64,000 bases of DNA, taken from the NCBI RefSeq assembly GCF_000243215.1, contig NZ_JH594596.1, positions 1,523,444 through 1,587,443 of the forward strand, written 5' to 3'. The position numbers were made by a program, and so were the translations under genes. Shown piece after piece: positions 12,610 through 22,430 of the stretch. The notes under the pieces are model-generated. The model had not been told where the DNA came from, searched no databases, and saw only the letters and a list, made by a program, of their open reading frames with translations. This DNA is from Odoribacter laneus YIT 12061 (GTDB taxonomy: Bacteria > Bacteroidota > Bacteroidia > Bacteroidales > Marinifilaceae). The stretch's first letter is position 1. The number at the start of each line of letters is the position of its first letter.

Positions 12610-13803
12610 ATGATAAAATCAGTATTTTTCAGTCTAGGGATTTTCTTGTCTTTAGGAATTTCCACCCTTTGGGCACAACAGAATGCCCCCCGTTCGGGTT
12701 ATCAGTTTAAAGAAATTGCCGATCTAAAAGCGACGCCGGTTAAAAATCAGGCCAACAGCGGTACTTGTTGGTGTTATGCGACACTTTCTTTTCTGGAATC
12801 TGAATTACTGCGGATGGGCAAACCGGCTTACGATTTATCAGAAATGTATACGGTCCGGAATGCCTATTTTGAAAAAGGAATGCGTTATTTTCGTTTATAC
12901 GGCAAAAATAACCTGAACGAAGGCGGACAAGCTCACGATGTGGTGGAGATGATTGCCAAATACGGGATTGTACCGGAAGAAGTATATCCGGGATTAGAAT
13001 ACGGTGTAGATCAGAACAACCATAGTGAAATGGTCAGCGGCCTGATTGGGTATATGTCGGGCATTACAAAAGCCAGAAATATCACCACAGCCTGGCCCAA
13101 GGCTTTGATGTCCATTATAGAAAGCTATCTGGGAAAAGCTCCGGAAAAATTTACTTTCCAAGGGCAGGAATATACGCCCCAAACTTTTGCTCAGGAATTG
13201 GGTATCCGCCCGGAAGACTACATTGAGCTCACGTCTTATGAGGCTTATCCGTTTTACGAACAGGTAGAGTTGGAAATTCCGGACAACTGGATGCACGCCC
13301 GTTATTATAATGTACCTTTGGACGATCTGATCGCCATTATGCAAAATGCCCTGAAAAACGGTTATACGATTGCTTGGGACGGAGATGTCAGCGAACAAGG
13401 ATTCAGTCATGCTAAAGGTCTGGCCATTCTCCCGACCAACGAACCCCAAAATATGAGTGGTAGCGACCGGGCTCGTTTTGAGAAATTACCAGAAGCTGAA
13501 AAAAACAATCTCTACTCCTTCGTTGCCCCAGTGCCCGAAATGCAGGTAAACGATCAGAACCGGCAGAAAACATTCGATAAACGGAAAACGACAGACGACC
13601 ATTTGATGCATCTGACCGGATTACTACAAGATCAGAACGGAACATACTATTATAAAACCAAAAATTCCTGGGGTACGGAAAGAAATCCGTTTGGAGGTTA
13701 TCTGTATATGTCAGAACCCTATGTCAAAATGAAAACCGTAGCTATTCTCCTCCACAAAGATGCTATCCCGCAAAACATAAAAGAGAAATTAAAACTGAAC
13801 TAA
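12610..13803 (+). CDS. Secreted C1-family cysteine peptidase (bleomycin hydrolase/PepC-like)
   Basis: 397 residues. A signal peptide of about 22 residues ends at TLWAQ. The papain-like catalytic residues are visible: Q47 and C53 in KNQANSGTCWCYATLSF, H331 in DDHLMHLTG and N352 in KNSWGTE. Bleomycin hydrolase-type (C1B) members have this His motif and a similar total length; they are aminopeptidases forming barrels, usually cytosolic, whereas Bacteroidota have exported variants such as this one. Export and peptidase class are well supported; the aminopeptidase mode is inferred. The gene is isolated and is framed on both sides by inverted pairs of a dispersed repeat, with a strong hairpin just after the stop. 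Confidence 0.92.
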   Translation: MIKSVFFSLGIFLSLGISTLWAQQNAPRSGYQFKEIADLKATPVKNQANSGTCWCYATLSFLESELLRMGKPAYDLSEMYTVRNAYFEKGMRYFRLYGKNNLNEGGQAHDVVEMIAKYGIVPEEVYPGLEYGVDQNNHSEMVSGLIGYMSGITKARNITTAWPKALMSIIESYLGKAPEKFTFQGQEYTPQTFAQELGIRPEDYIELTSYEAYPFYEQVELEIPDNWMHARYYNVPLDDLIAIMQNALKNGYTIAWDGDVSEQGFSHAKGLAILPTNEPQNMSGSDRARFEKLPEAEKNNLYSFVAPVPEMQVNDQNRQKTFDKRKTTDDHLMHLTGLLQDQNGTYYYKTKNSWGTERNPFGGYLYMSEPYVKMKTVAILLHKDAIPQNIKEKLKLN

Positions 13804-13829
13804 CAGTATTCCCCCAATACCTCATTATT

Positions 13830-13865
13830 TTACACATTAGGGACGTGCCCTAATGTGTAATTTTT
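13830..13865 (+). terminator. Terminator of the C1 peptidase gene
   Basis: A perfect 13-bp stem (TTACACATTAGGG with CCCTAATGTGTAA) around the loop ACGTG, followed by TTTTT. A nearly identical hairpin, read in reverse complement, lies at 58603-58635. Confidence 0.9.
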
Positions 13866-13879
13866 ATATGTAAAAAAAA

Positions 13880-13965
13880 TCGTTCTACCCACTTATCTGC
13901 ATTTACGGACGTTATTCATAAAAAATAAATATTCCACCTACGGATATCTGTATTTACGGACGTTT
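13880..13965 (-). repeat. Two inverted copies of the ACGTCCGTAAAT repeat, period 51
   Basis: On the minus strand the core ACGTCCGTAAAT begins at 13963 and again at 13912. Both are followed by CAGAT and a GGTGGAA-like or GGGTAGAAC block, as in the copies upstream of the peptidase gene. Confidence 0.8.
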
Positions 13966-14262
13966 TTTACCCTAACCCCTCAAAAGCGCCCCCTTTGCCT
14001 AAAGTTTCAAACCACTCTTACCTTTCCTTTCAGTTTCTCTCAAAACTCTGATTTATCTTTTCCCCAACAAAAAAGAAAAAACCCAGATTTCAATTAAATT
14101 CAAATTAATGCTTCTCTCCGACGCCGTTTATCGGAACTAAAATTTCCGATAAATTTTTCCATCAAAACGGAAATTCTTTCATCAGCGAATCGTCGGACGA
14201 GCTTTAATCCGGCATGAAATGCCATTAACTAAAATCTGAGTCTCTTCTTTATAGGATCTCCT

Positions 14263-16074
14263 CTATTGGTCGTTCATAGAGATGAGGAACTCTTCATTGG
14301 ATTTTGTCTTTTCAAGCCGATCTTTTACAAATTCCATCGCTTCTATAGAATTCATATCGGTCAGGTAATTCCGGAGTATCCAAATCCGGTTTAAGACATT
14401 GGCATCCAACAACAAATCCTCACGGCGGGTACTGGAAGCTGTAATATCGACAGCCGGATAAATCCGCTTATTCGACAATTTACGGTCAAGCTGTAATTCC
14501 ATATTTCCTGTGCCCTTAAATTCTTCAAAGATTACATCATCCATCTTAGAACCGGTTTCTGTCAGTGCCGTAGCCAAAATAGTCAAAGAACCACCGTCTT
14601 CTATATTCCGGGCTGCTCCGAAGAACCGTTTCGGTTTATGCAAGGCATTGGCATCCACTCCACCGGAAAGCACTTTTCCGGAAGCCGGAGAAACCGTATT
14701 ATAAGCCCGGGCTAAACGGGTTATTGAATCCAGCAATATCACTACATCATGCCCACATTCAACCATACGTTTCGCTTTTTCCAATACAATATTGGCCACC
14801 TTTACATGCCGTTCTGCCGGTTCGTCAAAAGTAGAAGAAATAACCTCGGCATTCACACTGCGAGCCATATCAGTAACTTCTTCCGGACGTTCATCTATCA
14901 ATAATATAATCAGGAACACTTCCGGATGATTAGCTGCAATAGCATTGGCAATCTCTTTCAATAATACCGTCTTACCGGTTTTGGGCTGAGCCACAATCAA
15001 TCCTCTCTGTCCCTTTCCGATAGGGGCAAACATATCTACTACGCGGGTAGAAATGGTAGCCTTTCCATTTCCTGTAATATTGAACTTTTCATTCGGGAAA
15101 AGCGGCACCAAATGATCGAAAGGGATACGATCCCGCACGGCCTCCGGCGATTTGCCATTGATTTTTTCCACCTTGATTAAAGGAAAATATTTCTCTCCTT
15201 CTTTCGGAGGACGCACCGTACCTTCTACTGTATCCCCGGTCTGCAAACCGAAAAGCTTGATCTGACTCTGAGAAACATATATATCATCCGGAGAATTCAG
15301 GTAATTATAATCTGAAGAACGCAAGAAACCGTATCCGTCCGGCATGATCTCCAATACGCCCGCATTATTAATAATTCCTTCAAACTCATAATATTTATCC
15401 CTTTTGTCAAACTTCATTTTCCCGGGATTAGTATAAGCATTTCCGTTGCCGTTATTGGTATTTCCGCTTTCTTTTTCTTTACGTTCTTCCTCCTGTTCTT
15501 CACCTGTCTCCACCTGCATCGGAACTTCCGGTTGTATATTTTCTGCGTCAGAGGGATAATCGTAATCATTTTTTCCATATTCTTCCTCCGGTTCCATTTC
15601 CCCAAAATCCAAATCTTTTTCTAGGATATCCCTATGGGAAAAATGTACATTCTTCTCCTTGACGGGACGTTCTTGATAACGAGGACGTTTTTGTTCCTTG
15701 CGTTCCTGCGGACGTTCGGCCTGAACTGTCTCTTCAGCCACAGCAAGTGGTTGCTCCGGACGGACTTCTTCCCGTTTCACGTCTTCCCGCTTAGCAAATT
15801 TAGGTACTCCACCTTTGGAATCTCCCACCTTCTCTACTGAACGTACGACACGAACCCGAGGTTTACGTCCTCTCTTCCCAGCTCCTTCCGGTTGCTTAGC
15901 TGTTGACTCTGTGGCAGCAGGACGTATCTCAGCCGCCGCAATTGCTTGCTGATCCAAAATTTTATAAATAAGTTCTTGCTTTTTATAAGCTTCTATACGC
16001 TTAATGTTCAATTCCTTCGCAATTTGCCGCAACTCGGTCAGCAATTTGTCATTCAATTCTAAAATGTCGTACAT
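14263..16074 (-). CDS. rho: Transcription termination factor Rho
   Basis: 603 residues, well above the 419 of E. coli Rho because of a long insert. The N-terminal helical Rho_N segment covers residues 1-45. Residues 50-220 form a highly charged, low-complexity insert rich in Arg, Lys and Glu. The RNA-binding cold-shock-like domain follows ([21 protein letters not shown]), then the RecA-type motor with [14 protein letters not shown] (Walker A) and [17 protein letters not shown] (Walker B), and the Q/R loop region. A similar insert is known in Bacteroides Rho, where it has been linked to condensate formation and fitness. The gene is monocistronic with its own promoter. All catalytic motifs are intact. 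Confidence 0.98.
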   Translation of the reverse strand: MYDILELNDKLLTELRQIAKELNIKRIEAYKKQELIYKILDQQAIAAAEIRPAATESTAKQPEGAGKRGRKPRVRVVRSVEKVGDSKGGVPKFAKREDVKREEVRPEQPLAVAEETVQAERPQERKEQKRPRYQERPVKEKNVHFSHRDILEKDLDFGEMEPEEEYGKNDYDYPSDAENIQPEVPMQVETGEEQEEERKEKESGNTNNGNGNAYTNPGKMKFDKRDKYYEFEGIINNAGVLEIMPDGYGFLRSSDYNYLNSPDDIYVSQSQIKLFGLQTGDTVEGTVRPPKEGEKYFPLIKVEKINGKSPEAVRDRIPFDHLVPLFPNEKFNITGNGKATISTRVVDMFAPIGKGQRGLIVAQPKTGKTVLLKEIANAIAANHPEVFLIILLIDERPEEVTDMARSVNAEVISSTFDEPAERHVKVANIVLEKAKRMVECGHDVVILLDSITRLARAYNTVSPASGKVLSGGVDANALHKPKRFFGAARNIEDGGSLTILATALTETGSKMDDVIFEEFKGTGNMELQLDRKLSNKRIYPAVDITASSTRREDLLLDANVLNRIWILRNYLTDMNSIEAMEFVKDRLEKTKSNEEFLISMNDQ

Positions 16075-16444
16075 ATAACGATTTAATGGGTATTTAATTT
16101 TGTAGAAATATCACCTGGCATGAACCAGATGGAAATGAATATGGTACAAAATTAAGAATAAAAATTTTTATAACAAAATTGTTAATATCATTTCTCACTT
16201 TTAAAAGTTTAAAAATGCTTTATCACTGAATTTATGCTTTCTTTCGGAATTAGCCAATATTTTATAATCGAACTAAAGTTCCTAACGAATTCTCTTTTTA
16301 TCAGCACGAAAGTTCTCCCCGCAAAAGTCAGAATGTCTTTGTCAAACTTGCTTGACAAACCATGTGTCTCTTTTTGAAAAACTTTTTATAACGACCTGTC
16401 TCTTTCGAATATTTTTCGTATCCGGCTATTGCACTTGCCAAACA
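16075..16444. other. Intergenic region upstream of rho
   Basis: About 370 bases, very AT-rich near rho. It holds the rho promoter and a 70-base leader with a small hairpin (CCTGG with CCAG, about 16112-16128). The half nearer the GH125 gene shows no open frame or clear terminator; the TGTCAAACTTGCTTGACA palindrome at 16340-16357 is the only structure there and could help end the GH125 transcript. Confidence 0.5.
16147..16178 (-). promoter_or_regulatory. Promoter of rho
   Basis: On the minus strand, TTTG (16178-16175) and TAATTTTG (16154-16147) are separated by 20 bases, a good fit to the -33/-7 promoter of Bacteroidota. The transcript would start about 65 bases before the rho ATG. Confidence 0.6.
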
Positions 16445-17908
16445 TCATTCATTTAAAAGAGCTATTTTTTTTATTTCGATTAATTTTAAGATAAGCTCTC
16501 CGAACAAGGTATTGGCCCAGGCAAACCAATGGCGGGTAAATTTTTCCGGATTATCTTTGTGAAACGATTCATGCATAAAACCGGTATCCCCGTCTGTATT
16601 CCGCAACATTTTTATACATTTCCGGATTTCGTCGTCTTCACAACTCGTCATCGCCCTCATAATAATGCTCATAGGCCAAATCATATCGTATCCGATATGA
16701 GGACCTCCGATTCCTTCTCCCGCCGTTCCGCGAAAAAAATAAGGATTATCCTTACTCCAAACCATACGACGAGTATTTTGATATATGGGATCTTTCAGGG
16801 ATACGGTTCCCAAGTAGGGCATCGCCAACAAACTAGGGACATTCGCATCATCCATAAAATAATAATTTCCGAATCCATCGGTTTCAAAAGCATATACTTT
16901 TCCATATTTCGGATGCCGGACAACGGCATAACGCTGAACAGCCGAGTATACCTCTTTACTTAACAGCCGGCAGTCAGTAGCCAACTGACGGTTATTCCTT
17001 ACTTTCTCCACTATTTCTGCCATTTGTCGCAAAGCCAGTACGGCAAATAAATTAGAAGGAATAAGAAAACCGAAAGTAGTAGCATCGTCCGAAGGCCGGA
17101 AGCAGGAAACAATTAAACCCACCGGGTTGACGGGATTTCCCCATCCGTCATTACTTAAAGTATCCAATTGCCGTTCTGTCTTCCGCTGAAATTTATAGGG
17201 TCCTCGGTCAACCTTTCGTTGTTGCTCCTTAAATGTCTGTACAATAAGAGTCATTGCCTTTTCCCAATCCCCGTCAAATACGGTCGTATCTGCCGTCGTC
17301 TTCCAATACTGATAAGCCAGGCGCACCGGATAACAAAGGGAATCTATCTCCCATTTCCGCTCGTGTATATAAGGCTTCATTTCTGTCCGGTCCGAAGCCC
17401 ATTCACTGGATTCACTTCCATGCGTAAAACTGTTTGCATAACGATCCAACAAGATACATTGAGTCTGTCGCCGGATAACACCGGCTATTAAGAGACGCAA
17501 AGAGTCATCTTTTTTACACAAGGGTAAATAAGGCCATACCTGCGCCCCGGAATCCCGCAGCCACATCGCATTTATATCCCCCGTAATCACAAAAGTATCG
17601 GGCTTTCCGTCTACCATCTTAAAATCGACAGTGGTATCCAAGGTATTCGGGAAACAATTTTCAAACATCCAGCTCAGCTTCGGATCTTTCAACTGCTTTT
17701 TTACCTCCGAAATCGTCTCTTCTACGGCTTCTGAGGTGAAATGCCGCTCTCCGGCAGCTACCCGTTGGGTCTCAAAATTTTTTACAGAAATCTCTTCTGC
17801 CTCCAGCAGAGCCCCTTTTCCCATCAAACGCCCCAGAGGTGTAGCAGCCAAAGCAGTGGCAGCAAGAGCCATTCCCCCTTGCTTGATAAAATCCCGTCTT
17901 GTAACCAT
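16445..17908 (-). CDS. GH125 exo-alpha-1,6-mannosidase with a twin-arginine signal
   Basis: 487 residues, normal for GH125, metal-independent inverting enzymes that remove alpha-1,6-linked mannose. Residues 1-35 carry a Tat-type signal: TRRDFIKQGG, then an Ala-rich hydrophobic stretch. The family's conserved WLRDSGAQVWPYL, GSESSEWASDRTEMKPYIHERKWEIDSL region (residues about 137-200) and RMVWSKDNPYFFRG block are visible. It follows a GH92 mannosidase gene on the same strand with 72 bases between, which suggests joint use of fungal or host high-mannose glycans. Tat export would mean folding in the cytoplasm before transport, whereas its partner has an ordinary Sec signal. The family call is secure. 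Confidence 0.93.
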   Translation of the reverse strand: MVTRRDFIKQGGMALAATALAATPLGRLMGKGALLEAEEISVKNFETQRVAAGERHFTSEAVEETISEVKKQLKDPKLSWMFENCFPNTLDTTVDFKMVDGKPDTFVITGDINAMWLRDSGAQVWPYLPLCKKDDSLRLLIAGVIRRQTQCILLDRYANSFTHGSESSEWASDRTEMKPYIHERKWEIDSLCYPVRLAYQYWKTTADTTVFDGDWEKAMTLIVQTFKEQQRKVDRGPYKFQRKTERQLDTLSNDGWGNPVNPVGLIVSCFRPSDDATTFGFLIPSNLFAVLALRQMAEIVEKVRNNRQLATDCRLLSKEVYSAVQRYAVVRHPKYGKVYAFETDGFGNYYFMDDANVPSLLAMPYLGTVSLKDPIYQNTRRMVWSKDNPYFFRGTAGEGIGGPHIGYDMIWPMSIIMRAMTSCEDDEIRKCIKMLRNTDGDTGFMHESFHKDNPEKFTRHWFAWANTLFGELILKLIEIKKIALLNE

Positions 17909-17980
17909 ACTCTATTTTTCTTTGTTCAGACAACCTTAGAAAACGACTGCCTTCTCTCCGATCAAACTGTTTTTAACTAT

Positions 17981-20257
17981 TTATTCACTGTAAGAATAGG
18001 GATATGCCTGTATCCCTATGCCCCTTTTCCGATCCGGTTTATTATCCATACGGAAATTCAATACTGCTCCTTTCTGTAAATCTCCGTACCTCAAATAATT
18101 TTTTCCATAAGTCTTTCCATTCAATTTCAACTCTTTGACATAAGGCGTATCTGCTCTATTATCCGAAGCCGTTATCACAATTTCCTTCCCATTTTCCAAA
18201 TGAATCCGGGCCTTCCGTATCAAGGGCGATCCCAATACATACTGATCGCTCCCCGGACAGACTGGATAAAACCCCAAACTGGAAAACACATACCAGGCAG
18301 AAGTCTGTCCATTATCCTCATCCCCGCAATATCCATCCGGAGTAGGACGATACATTCGATCCATGGTCTGACGCAGCCAGTACTGGGCTTTCCAAGGTTC
18401 CCCTGCATAATTATACAAATAAATCATATGTTGAATCGGCTGATTCCCGTGAGCATAATTTCCCATGTTCATAATCTGCATTTCCCGAATTTCGTGGATC
18501 ACTCCTCCATAATAACTGTCATCAAAGAGAGGAGGAACTTGAAAGACGGAGTCCAACATTCCCACAAAATTCTGATTTCCTCCCATCAAACGGATCAATC
18601 CTTGCACATCGTGGAAAACACTCCAGGTATAATGCCAGCTATTTCCTTCTGTAAAAGCATCTCCCCACTTCAGCGGATTGAAAGGAGACTGAAAAGTACC
18701 ATCTTCATTTTTCCCCCGCATCAAATTGTGTTCCGGATCAAAAAGATGACGATAGTTCTGACTTCGTTTTAAGTATAGGTCTATTTCCGCCTGTGGACGT
18801 CCCAATTTTTTCCCGACCTGAGCAATGCACCAATCGTCATAAGCATATTCCAATGTACGGGCAGCACTCTCTTTTATTCCTACATTATAAGGAACATATC
18901 CCAGTTTATTGTAATATTCGTAACCATAACGGCCAGTAGATTTTATTTTAGGATGGCAACTGTTAGCGGTAGCCAGCATAGCTTCATACAGAGGTAAATG
19001 ATATTCCCGGGGAGTAATGTCTTTTAAGATGGCATCGGATACCACAGAAGCGGAATTATTCCCGACCATACATCCTCTATGTCCGGGAGAAGCCCATTCT
19101 GGAAGGAAACCGCTTTCCTTATAAGTATTTAATAAACCCTCTTGAATCTTAGCATTCATAGCCGGATAAGCAAAATTCAACAAAGGGAAAAGACAACGGA
19201 AGGTATCCCAAAAACCGGTATCTGTAAACAGATAGCCCGGTAATATTTTTCCGTTATAAGGGCTGTAATGGATAGGCTTCCCGTCCGCCCCGTATTCGTA
19301 AAACATGCGCGGGAACAAAACCGACCGGTATAAACAGGAATAAAACGTACGCATCTGATCCAAATCTGCCTCGATTTCAAAAACGCCCAACACTTTGTTC
19401 CACACTTTTTCTCCTTCTGCTTTTACCCCATCAAAATCCAGCTCTCCCAATTCCTCCAGATTACGTTCCGCCTGTTCAAAACCAATAAAGGAAGAAGCCA
19501 CCCGGGCATGTATTTTTTCGCCCCGACGGGTTTTAAATCCGATAATTGCCCCGACATGATTATCTGTCAATTCCTTCCCTTCACAAAGCTTGCCATCCTT
19601 CCATACAGCATAATATTCCAAAGGCTTATCCAATAAAATGACAAAATAATTTTTAAAATTCTGAGGTACCCCTCCACTATTGCGGGTAGTATAACCTATT
19701 ATTTTATTTTCTTCGGGAAGAATACGAATATAGGATCCCCGGTCAAACGCATCTATCACAATCCGGCTTTCGTCGGATTCCGGAAAAGTCATCCGAAAAA
19801 AGGCAGCCCGCTCCGTAGGAGTAATTTCCGTTAGAATATCGTGTTCTGCCAGGTAAACGCTATAATAATAGGGTTTAGCGATTTCCGCCTTATGAGAAAA
19901 CCAGCTGGCCCGTTCTTCCTCTGTAATTTTATTTCCCACGACGGGCATAATTGAAAACTGACCGTAATCATTAATCCAGGGACTGGGCTGATGAGTTTGT
20001 TTAAATCCTCTTAAGCGATAATGATCGTATACATACGCCCATCCATTTCCCATTTTACCGGTCTGGGGCATCCAGAAATTCATTCCCCAGGGACGGGCGA
20101 TTGCCGGATAAGTATTGCCTGTAGACAACTGAATTTCAGAAAGTGTACCCATTAAAGGATTTACATAATCCGCATACTTTTTTTCGTGCGGGACAGCTCC
20201 CCACGTACCAGCCCCCCAACAAGCCAGTACTAAAAGTAAAATAAATTGTTTTCTCAT
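17981..20257 (-). CDS. GH92 exo-alpha-mannosidase, secreted
   Basis: 758 residues, the standard length of the calcium-dependent GH92 enzymes that trim alpha-1,2 (or -1,3/-1,6) mannose from high-mannose N-glycans. A Sec signal peptide covers the first 20 residues. Family signatures: YVNPLMGTLSE at the start, NTYPAIARPWGMNFWMPQTG, DTGFWDTFRC, the EGNSWHYTWSVFHDVQGL region, and GYCGDEDNGQTSAWYVFSSLGFYPVCPGS near the C-terminus, which carries the catalytic Glu-Asp dyad. It heads a two-gene unit with GH125. No SusCD genes are adjacent, so this is not a full utilization locus inside the window. The linkage cleaved is not predictable here. Confidence 0.96.
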   Translation of the reverse strand: MRKQFILLLVLACWGAGTWGAVPHEKKYADYVNPLMGTLSEIQLSTGNTYPAIARPWGMNFWMPQTGKMGNGWAYVYDHYRLRGFKQTHQPSPWINDYGQFSIMPVVGNKITEEERASWFSHKAEIAKPYYYSVYLAEHDILTEITPTERAAFFRMTFPESDESRIVIDAFDRGSYIRILPEENKIIGYTTRNSGGVPQNFKNYFVILLDKPLEYYAVWKDGKLCEGKELTDNHVGAIIGFKTRRGEKIHARVASSFIGFEQAERNLEELGELDFDGVKAEGEKVWNKVLGVFEIEADLDQMRTFYSCLYRSVLFPRMFYEYGADGKPIHYSPYNGKILPGYLFTDTGFWDTFRCLFPLLNFAYPAMNAKIQEGLLNTYKESGFLPEWASPGHRGCMVGNNSASVVSDAILKDITPREYHLPLYEAMLATANSCHPKIKSTGRYGYEYYNKLGYVPYNVGIKESAARTLEYAYDDWCIAQVGKKLGRPQAEIDLYLKRSQNYRHLFDPEHNLMRGKNEDGTFQSPFNPLKWGDAFTEGNSWHYTWSVFHDVQGLIRLMGGNQNFVGMLDSVFQVPPLFDDSYYGGVIHEIREMQIMNMGNYAHGNQPIQHMIYLYNYAGEPWKAQYWLRQTMDRMYRPTPDGYCGDEDNGQTSAWYVFSSLGFYPVCPGSDQYVLGSPLIRKARIHLENGKEIVITASDNRADTPYVKELKLNGKTYGKNYLRYGDLQKGAVLNFRMDNKPDRKRGIGIQAYPYSYSE

Positions 20258-20554
20258 TTACTTGAAGATTATCACATACTTTTTTAGAAAACGCTTAAAA
20301 ATTTACATTTATAAACGTTTTTATCGATTCGTGAAGATAACGCCCTCTTCCGAAACCTCCAAATTTTATCTTCCCTTTTTATCTTTATACTTTAAAACCT
20401 TTTACAGCCTTGTCTCATAAAATAATCAAAAACCAAAGACCTATTTCTTCCGGAAATGTCAACTGCATTTCCGTCCCGACACAAGAGACCATTTTACCTT
20501 GTGGCAATTAAACTTTTCGGATATTCAAACATCAGGACGAGATCAAATACAGAA

Positions 20555-21208
20555 TCAACACCTACCGCTGTCGCCGAAAGTAGTGGGATGTAAGAAAATT
20601 ACTTTTTTGGTTTCAAAGAAATCTTCCTCAAAGAAGTCAGAAACCGGATAGATTCTTAAATCCGAAGCAAAAGGTCGGATTTCTTCTTCAAAATCGCCTC
20701 CCTTCAGGTATAAAATTCCATTGGGTAAAGTATTCCGGTCCGACCGGGCCAGTTTATCCTTTACCAAAGCGACGAAAGCCGGGAAGGCGGTCACGGCCCG
20801 ACTGACGATAAAATCAAATTTTTCCGTTACATTTTCCACCCGCTTTTGTTCAGCCCTCACATTTTTCAATCCCAAGGCTTTTACCACTTCTTCTACAACT
20901 TTTATTTTTTTACCGATCGAATCTACCAGATAGAACTGCGTATCGGAAAATAATATTGCCAAGGGTATACCGGGAAATCCTCCTCCTGTCCCTACGTCCA
21001 TCACCCGGCTTCCGGGAGAAAAGCGCATCACTTTTGCAATCGCCAGGGAATGCAATACATGATGAACATATAAATCCTCTATATCTTTCCGGGAAATGAC
21101 ATTTATCTTTTCATTCCATTCTCGGTATAGAGGGCCTAATCGTGCAAATTGCTCTCGTTGTTCTGTTGTAAGTTCAGGAAAATATTTACCAATAATCTCA
21201 AATTCCAT
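20555..21208 (-). CDS. rsmG: 16S rRNA (guanine527-N7)-methyltransferase RsmG
   Basis: 217 residues, the usual size. RsmG uses S-adenosylmethionine to methylate N7 of G527 in 16S rRNA. The SAM-binding motif DVGTGGGFPGIPLAI is at about residues 71-85, with the preceding VHHVLHSLAIA helix and the FDFIVSRAVTAF motif both typical. Loss of RsmG gives low-level streptomycin resistance in other bacteria. Downstream of a YbhN-like membrane protein gene with 37 bases between, so probably cotranscribed. About 300 bases without a gene follow its stop towards the GH92 start and show nothing I recognise. Confidence 0.96.
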   Translation of the reverse strand: MEFEIIGKYFPELTTEQREQFARLGPLYREWNEKINVISRKDIEDLYVHHVLHSLAIAKVMRFSPGSRVMDVGTGGGFPGIPLAILFSDTQFYLVDSIGKKIKVVEEVVKALGLKNVRAEQKRVENVTEKFDFIVSRAVTAFPAFVALVKDKLARSDRNTLPNGILYLKGGDFEEEIRPFASDLRIYPVSDFFEEDFFETKKVIFLHPTTFGDSGRC

Positions 21209-21245
21209 GATTATGATTTATTTTATTCTCTTGTCCGGTCGTTTT

Positions 21246-22268
21246 TTATCTCTGCTTTTTAGGAGCTTTCTTTCTGGAGTCGGCATTGTATAGCGGCATC
21301 ACCAACAAACACAAGGCTCCAACCACAATATAGAGTAAAGTCATCGTTCCGTGCGTCAACAGGGCAAATGTTTTACTCATACTCTCCACTCCTGGCGTAT
21401 GAGGAAGATAAATCAACAAAGCGGCAATTACCATAAAATGCCAGGCTCCGATCCCTCCCTGCACCGGCGCTACCATACCATAACTGCTCAACACAAATAT
21501 CGTTAAAGCCACCAAAGGCCCTAAACCGGAAGTAAATTCAAAACAAAAAAAACAGACATAAAACATAAGATAATAAAGCAACCAGATAAAAAGAGAATAA
21601 AAGATAAATAATCCCTTGTGCCTCACTCTTTTTATCGTCAATATTCCTTCTTTCAAGCCTTTTCCAAAACCTTTTAAGCGCTGATAAAAAGCCGAATGCC
21701 TCAGCAATCTCCACACCAGATAACAAACGGCCAGCAAACCGGCTAATACAAACAAAATCCAGCCGGAATGGAAAAGAGAGAGGAATTTATCCTCTATGCC
21801 TTTATTTTCCTCCAGAAAAAAAACGATTTGTTTGAATTGAGTCAAAATTACGACGAAAGTCAAACCCAATAATATCAACATATCGATCACCCGCTCTGTA
21901 ACAACGGTTCCCAATAATTTTGCAAAAGGTATATCCTCATACTTACTCACCACTCCGCAACGGGTAAATTCTCCCATTCGGGGTAAAGCGATATTGGCAA
22001 AATAACCGATCATGACTCCCATAAAGCTATTTGCCAAACGAATCCGATAGCCCATAGAAGCCGTGAGCAATTGCCACCTCAGGGCCCGGCAAATATGACT
22101 CAATATTCCCATTCCAATAGCCACCCAGATCCAGGTATAGTCGACATCCTCCTTTAAGGCTTTTACCAAATCACTCCAATTCTGATCCCGGTATACCAAC
22201 CAAAACAAAAAAGAGGTTATTCCCAGAAAAAGGAAAAATTTTATAATCCGTTTGTAAATAAGAGACAT
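21246..22268 (-). CDS. Lysylphosphatidylglycerol synthase-like (YbhN/UPF0104) integral membrane protein
   Basis: 340 residues with about eight transmembrane segments matching the LPG_synthase_TM family. The conserved ANSFMGVMIGYFANIALPRMGEFTR block (residues about 80-104) and the PVQGGIGAWHFMV block near 268 are visible. It lacks the cytoplasmic aminoacyl-transferase domain of true MprF, so it may move lipids rather than aminoacylate them; the function in Bacteroidota is unknown. It is divergent from rsmA and likely in one transcript with rsmG. Confidence 0.85.
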   Translation of the reverse strand: MSLIYKRIIKFFLFLGITSFLFWLVYRDQNWSDLVKALKEDVDYTWIWVAIGMGILSHICRALRWQLLTASMGYRIRLANSFMGVMIGYFANIALPRMGEFTRCGVVSKYEDIPFAKLLGTVVTERVIDMLILLGLTFVVILTQFKQIVFFLEENKGIEDKFLSLFHSGWILFVLAGLLAVCYLVWRLLRHSAFYQRLKGFGKGLKEGILTIKRVRHKGLFIFYSLFIWLLYYLMFYVCFFCFEFTSGLGPLVALTIFVLSSYGMVAPVQGGIGAWHFMVIAALLIYLPHTPGVESMSKTFALLTHGTMTLLYIVVGALCLLVMPLYNADSRKKAPKKQR

Positions 22269-22418
22269 AAATACTGATTTTTTATCCAGGAAAACCGACC
22301 TGTCCGAAAGCCTTTTTCCTCTCCTGCTTCCTTTTAAGAATCATCCGGAACATACTTTTTCTCTCACAAAAGTATATAAATTAATTGAGGGGCTTTACAA
22401 TTTTCGACCTATTTTATG

Positions 22419-22426
22419 TACTTTTG
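22419..22426 (+). promoter_or_regulatory. -7 promoter box right at the rsmA start
   Basis: TACTTTTG is an exact TAnnTTTG box that ends only four bases before the preferred ATG of rsmA at 22431. If used, transcription would start at or within a few bases of the start codon. Confidence 0.5.
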
Positions 22427-22430
22427 TCCC

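Larger units (their letters stand above)
13804..14262. other. Intergenic region between C1 peptidase and rho
   Basis: Convergent genes separated by about 460 bases. It holds the peptidase terminator, the inverted repeat pair, and a second hairpin at 14127-14153 (TTTATCGGAA with TTCCGATAAA, 7-base loop) followed by TTTTT on the plus strand. No open frame was convincing. Confidence 0.6.
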
